Assembly: GCF_963677035.1 (NCBI RefSeq)
Contig: NZ_OY781472.1
Location: forward strand, 3,439,658-3,503,657
Origin: an uncultured Hyphomonas sp.
GTDB lineage: Bacteria > Pseudomonadota > Alphaproteobacteria > Caulobacterales > Hyphomonadaceae
Direction: 5' to 3'
Length of the DNA: 64,000 nt
The notes under the pieces were generated by a model. It was not told where the DNA came from and made no database searches. It saw nothing but the letters and a program-made list of their open reading frames with translations. The translations under genes were made by a program, and so were the position numbers. Positions 62,636 through 64,000 of the stretch are shown here, in pieces. How positions within the stretch are numbered: the first letter of the stretch is position 1; every line of letters starts with the position of its first letter.

Positions 62636-64000
62636 ATGCTTGCACCTGTCCGGAAACTTCGAAAACTTACCGGAACAATCGCGGTAGTCATGCTGGGACT
62701 CATTGCGGCATGCGCGTCTCTTATGGCCGAAGATCGTCCTCCTGAAGTCGTGGCGCCCGATGCGACGTATCAGGGCCTGGCCTGGCCAGAATTTGAAAAC
62801 GGCGGCATTTTTCGGGGCATCCCCTTTGCCGCGCCGCCGATGGGGCCGCTGCGCTGGCAGCCACCTCAACCACCCCAAAAGGACGGCAAACCCGTCGTCG
62901 CGACGCGCTATGCACCGGCCTGCATACAGGGCGATTATATCGTCGACTGGTACGCTGGCCTGATGGAGTCCTTCGGAGGCGACCCGGAGACCGTTGTCCG
63001 CCCGAATGGCGAAAGCGAAGACTGCCTTTACCTCAACATCTGGAGCCCGGATGCCACGCCGGGGGCAGATCTCCCAGTCATGGTGTGGATCCACGGCGGC
63101 TCCTACAAGGGCGGCTGGTCCTATGAGCCAAATTATGATGGCCGCAAACTCGCCGAACATGGCGTCATCGTCGTCTCGATCGCCTACCGCCTAGGCCCGC
63201 TGGGCTTCCTTGGCCCGAACGCGGTTCAGGAGGATGCCCCCATCAATTTCGGCACGATGGACCAGATTGCCGCGCTGCAATGGGTACAACGCAATATCCG
63301 CGCTTTTGGCGGTGATCCAGACAATGTCATGATTTTCGGTGAATCCGCAGGTGCAGCGTCAGTTGGGACACTGATCGTCACACCAGCGGCAGAAGGCCTG
63401 TTCCAACGCGCCGTCAGCCAGAGCGGCGGGTTCGAGTTTCTGCCCCGGCCGGACCGTAAGGACGCTGAGGCAGCTTTCGAAAAACTGGAAAAGGCGCTGG
63501 AAGCAAACGGTGCGCACCCGATGACAGCCTCAGCAGAGCAAATTCTCAATGCAAGCAATGCGGCCCTCACCGACTATGATTTTGGACCGGTAGTGGATGG
63601 CGGGCTACTTCCCCAACAACCTGCGGACCGCCTCGCTGCCGGAAACGTCAACGCATCCGACCTCATGATCGGGACCAATCGCGATGAATGGCTGATGTAT
63701 CTGGATCCGGCGACCATCGAGACAGACCTGGCAGACTGGACACTAGAGCATCCGTCCGCCGCGCCGCTGATTGAAGAGATGACAGCCAGAGATGGCGCCG
63801 CAGCCACGCTGGACCAGATTGAAACCGCGGAGCAAATGCGCTGCCCGGGTCAGGCGCTGGCAGACGCTTTGTCGGCCGCCTCAAAATCCGTCTATATCTA
63901 CGAATTCGACCGGGTACGGGCCGGCGCGCGTGAAGCCGGATTGGGCAGCTATCATGGCGCGGAGCTGCCTTACGTCTTCAATAGGCATGACGACTGGCTG
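62636..64000 (+). CDS. Type-B carboxylesterase lipoprotein, truncated by the window end
   Basis: The first 455 residues of an open frame that runs off the window. It starts at ATG 62636, has a signal peptide with a lipobox (LIAAC), and is a carboxylesterase type B: IFRGIPFAAPPMGPLRW, SEDCLYLNIWSP, the oxyanion-hole MVWIHGGSYKGG and the nucleophile elbow IFGESAGAASVG near residue 240. The catalytic Asp or Glu partner is probably within TNRDEWLM, and the His in SYHGAELPYVF near the end. It would hydrolyse an ester in the envelope, feeding the alcohol to the dehydrogenases of the same operon. Confidence 0.9.
   Translation, partial: MLAPVRKLRKLTGTIAVVMLGLIAACASLMAEDRPPEVVAPDATYQGLAWPEFENGGIFRGIPFAAPPMGPLRWQPPQPPQKDGKPVVATRYAPACIQGDYIVDWYAGLMESFGGDPETVVRPNGESEDCLYLNIWSPDATPGADLPVMVWIHGGSYKGGWSYEPNYDGRKLAEHGVIVVSIAYRLGPLGFLGPNAVQEDAPINFGTMDQIAALQWVQRNIRAFGGDPDNVMIFGESAGAASVGTLIVTPAAEGLFQRAVSQSGGFEFLPRPDRKDAEAAFEKLEKALEANGAHPMTASAEQILNASNAALTDYDFGPVVDGGLLPQQPADRLAAGNVNASDLMIGTNRDEWLMYLDPATIETDLADWTLEHPSAAPLIEEMTARDGAAATLDQIETAEQMRCPGQALADALSAASKSVYIYEFDRVRAGAREAGLGSYHGAELPYVFNRHDDWL

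Overview
The window looks like chromosomal DNA from a high-GC, aerobic, probably marine or aquatic alphaproteobacterium. The gene repertoire would fit a member of the Hyphomonadaceae such as Hyphomonas; this is an inference from gene content, with no search behind it. The supporting traits are a double cold-shock-domain protein, a CIRCE-controlled groESL, four TonB-dependent receptors, GcvA-, BetI- and MarR-type regulators and many lipid or aromatic catabolism enzymes. I saw no rRNA, tRNA, CRISPR array, transposase or phage gene.

Layout. 1-4.4 kb (minus strand): a small conserved protein inside a ~690-bp repeat, an exported M20 peptidase, a DUF3137 membrane protein and a diguanylate cyclase. 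4.5-6.9 kb: groES-groEL behind an RpoH-like promoter and a CIRCE element; groES carries an apparent one-base deletion. 6.9-14 kb: a CocE-type lipoprotein hydrolase, an acyl-CoA synthetase, a PaaI thioesterase coupled to a DUF192 protein, a two-CSD protein and a BCCT transporter. 14.2-21.9 kb: TonB receptor 1, a TPR-sulfotransferase, a MarR regulator, then a purine permease paired with a lipoprotein nucleosidase. 21.9-25 kb: divergent enoyl-CoA hydratase and FadH-like dienoyl-CoA reductase.

25.5-38.5 kb is the most striking part: 17 tightly packed or overlapping plus-strand genes. They encode an exported IorAB-type molybdenum hydroxylase, a FccA/SoxE-like cytochrome, a SoxF-like flavoprotein, SoxX, SoxY, SoxZ and SoxA, a ModE-like regulator, an XdhC-MocA fusion, a TSUP permease and a nearly full molybdopterin pathway (moaA, moaD, moaE, moaB, moaC, moeA). 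soxB and soxCD are absent from the cluster. The pathway genes would make the cytosine-dinucleotide cofactor that the hydroxylase needs, and the Sox carrier and cytochromes would carry sulfur and electrons in the periplasm. The hydroxylase could stand where the molybdoenzyme SoxCD normally does; that is a hypothesis.

38.5-48.5 kb: a choline/betaine-like locus with an MFS transporter, a BetA-like GMC oxidoreductase, a PhyH dioxygenase, two tandem BetI-like TetR regulators, a beta-hydroxyacid dehydrogenase, a BetB-like aldehyde dehydrogenase and TonB receptor 2. Two related palindromes in the two divergent promoter regions resemble BetI operators. 48.5-49.2 kb holds the second copy of the ~690-bp repeat. 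49.4-56.1 kb: AraC regulator, TonB receptor 3, MFS transporter, alpha/beta hydrolase and a LysR regulator. 56.3-64 kb: a second TPR-sulfotransferase next to TonB receptor 4, then a short-chain dehydrogenase, an MDR-family reductase and a carboxylesterase cut by the window end. The two sulfotransferases sit beside receptors of the same subfamily, which suggests a functional pairing.
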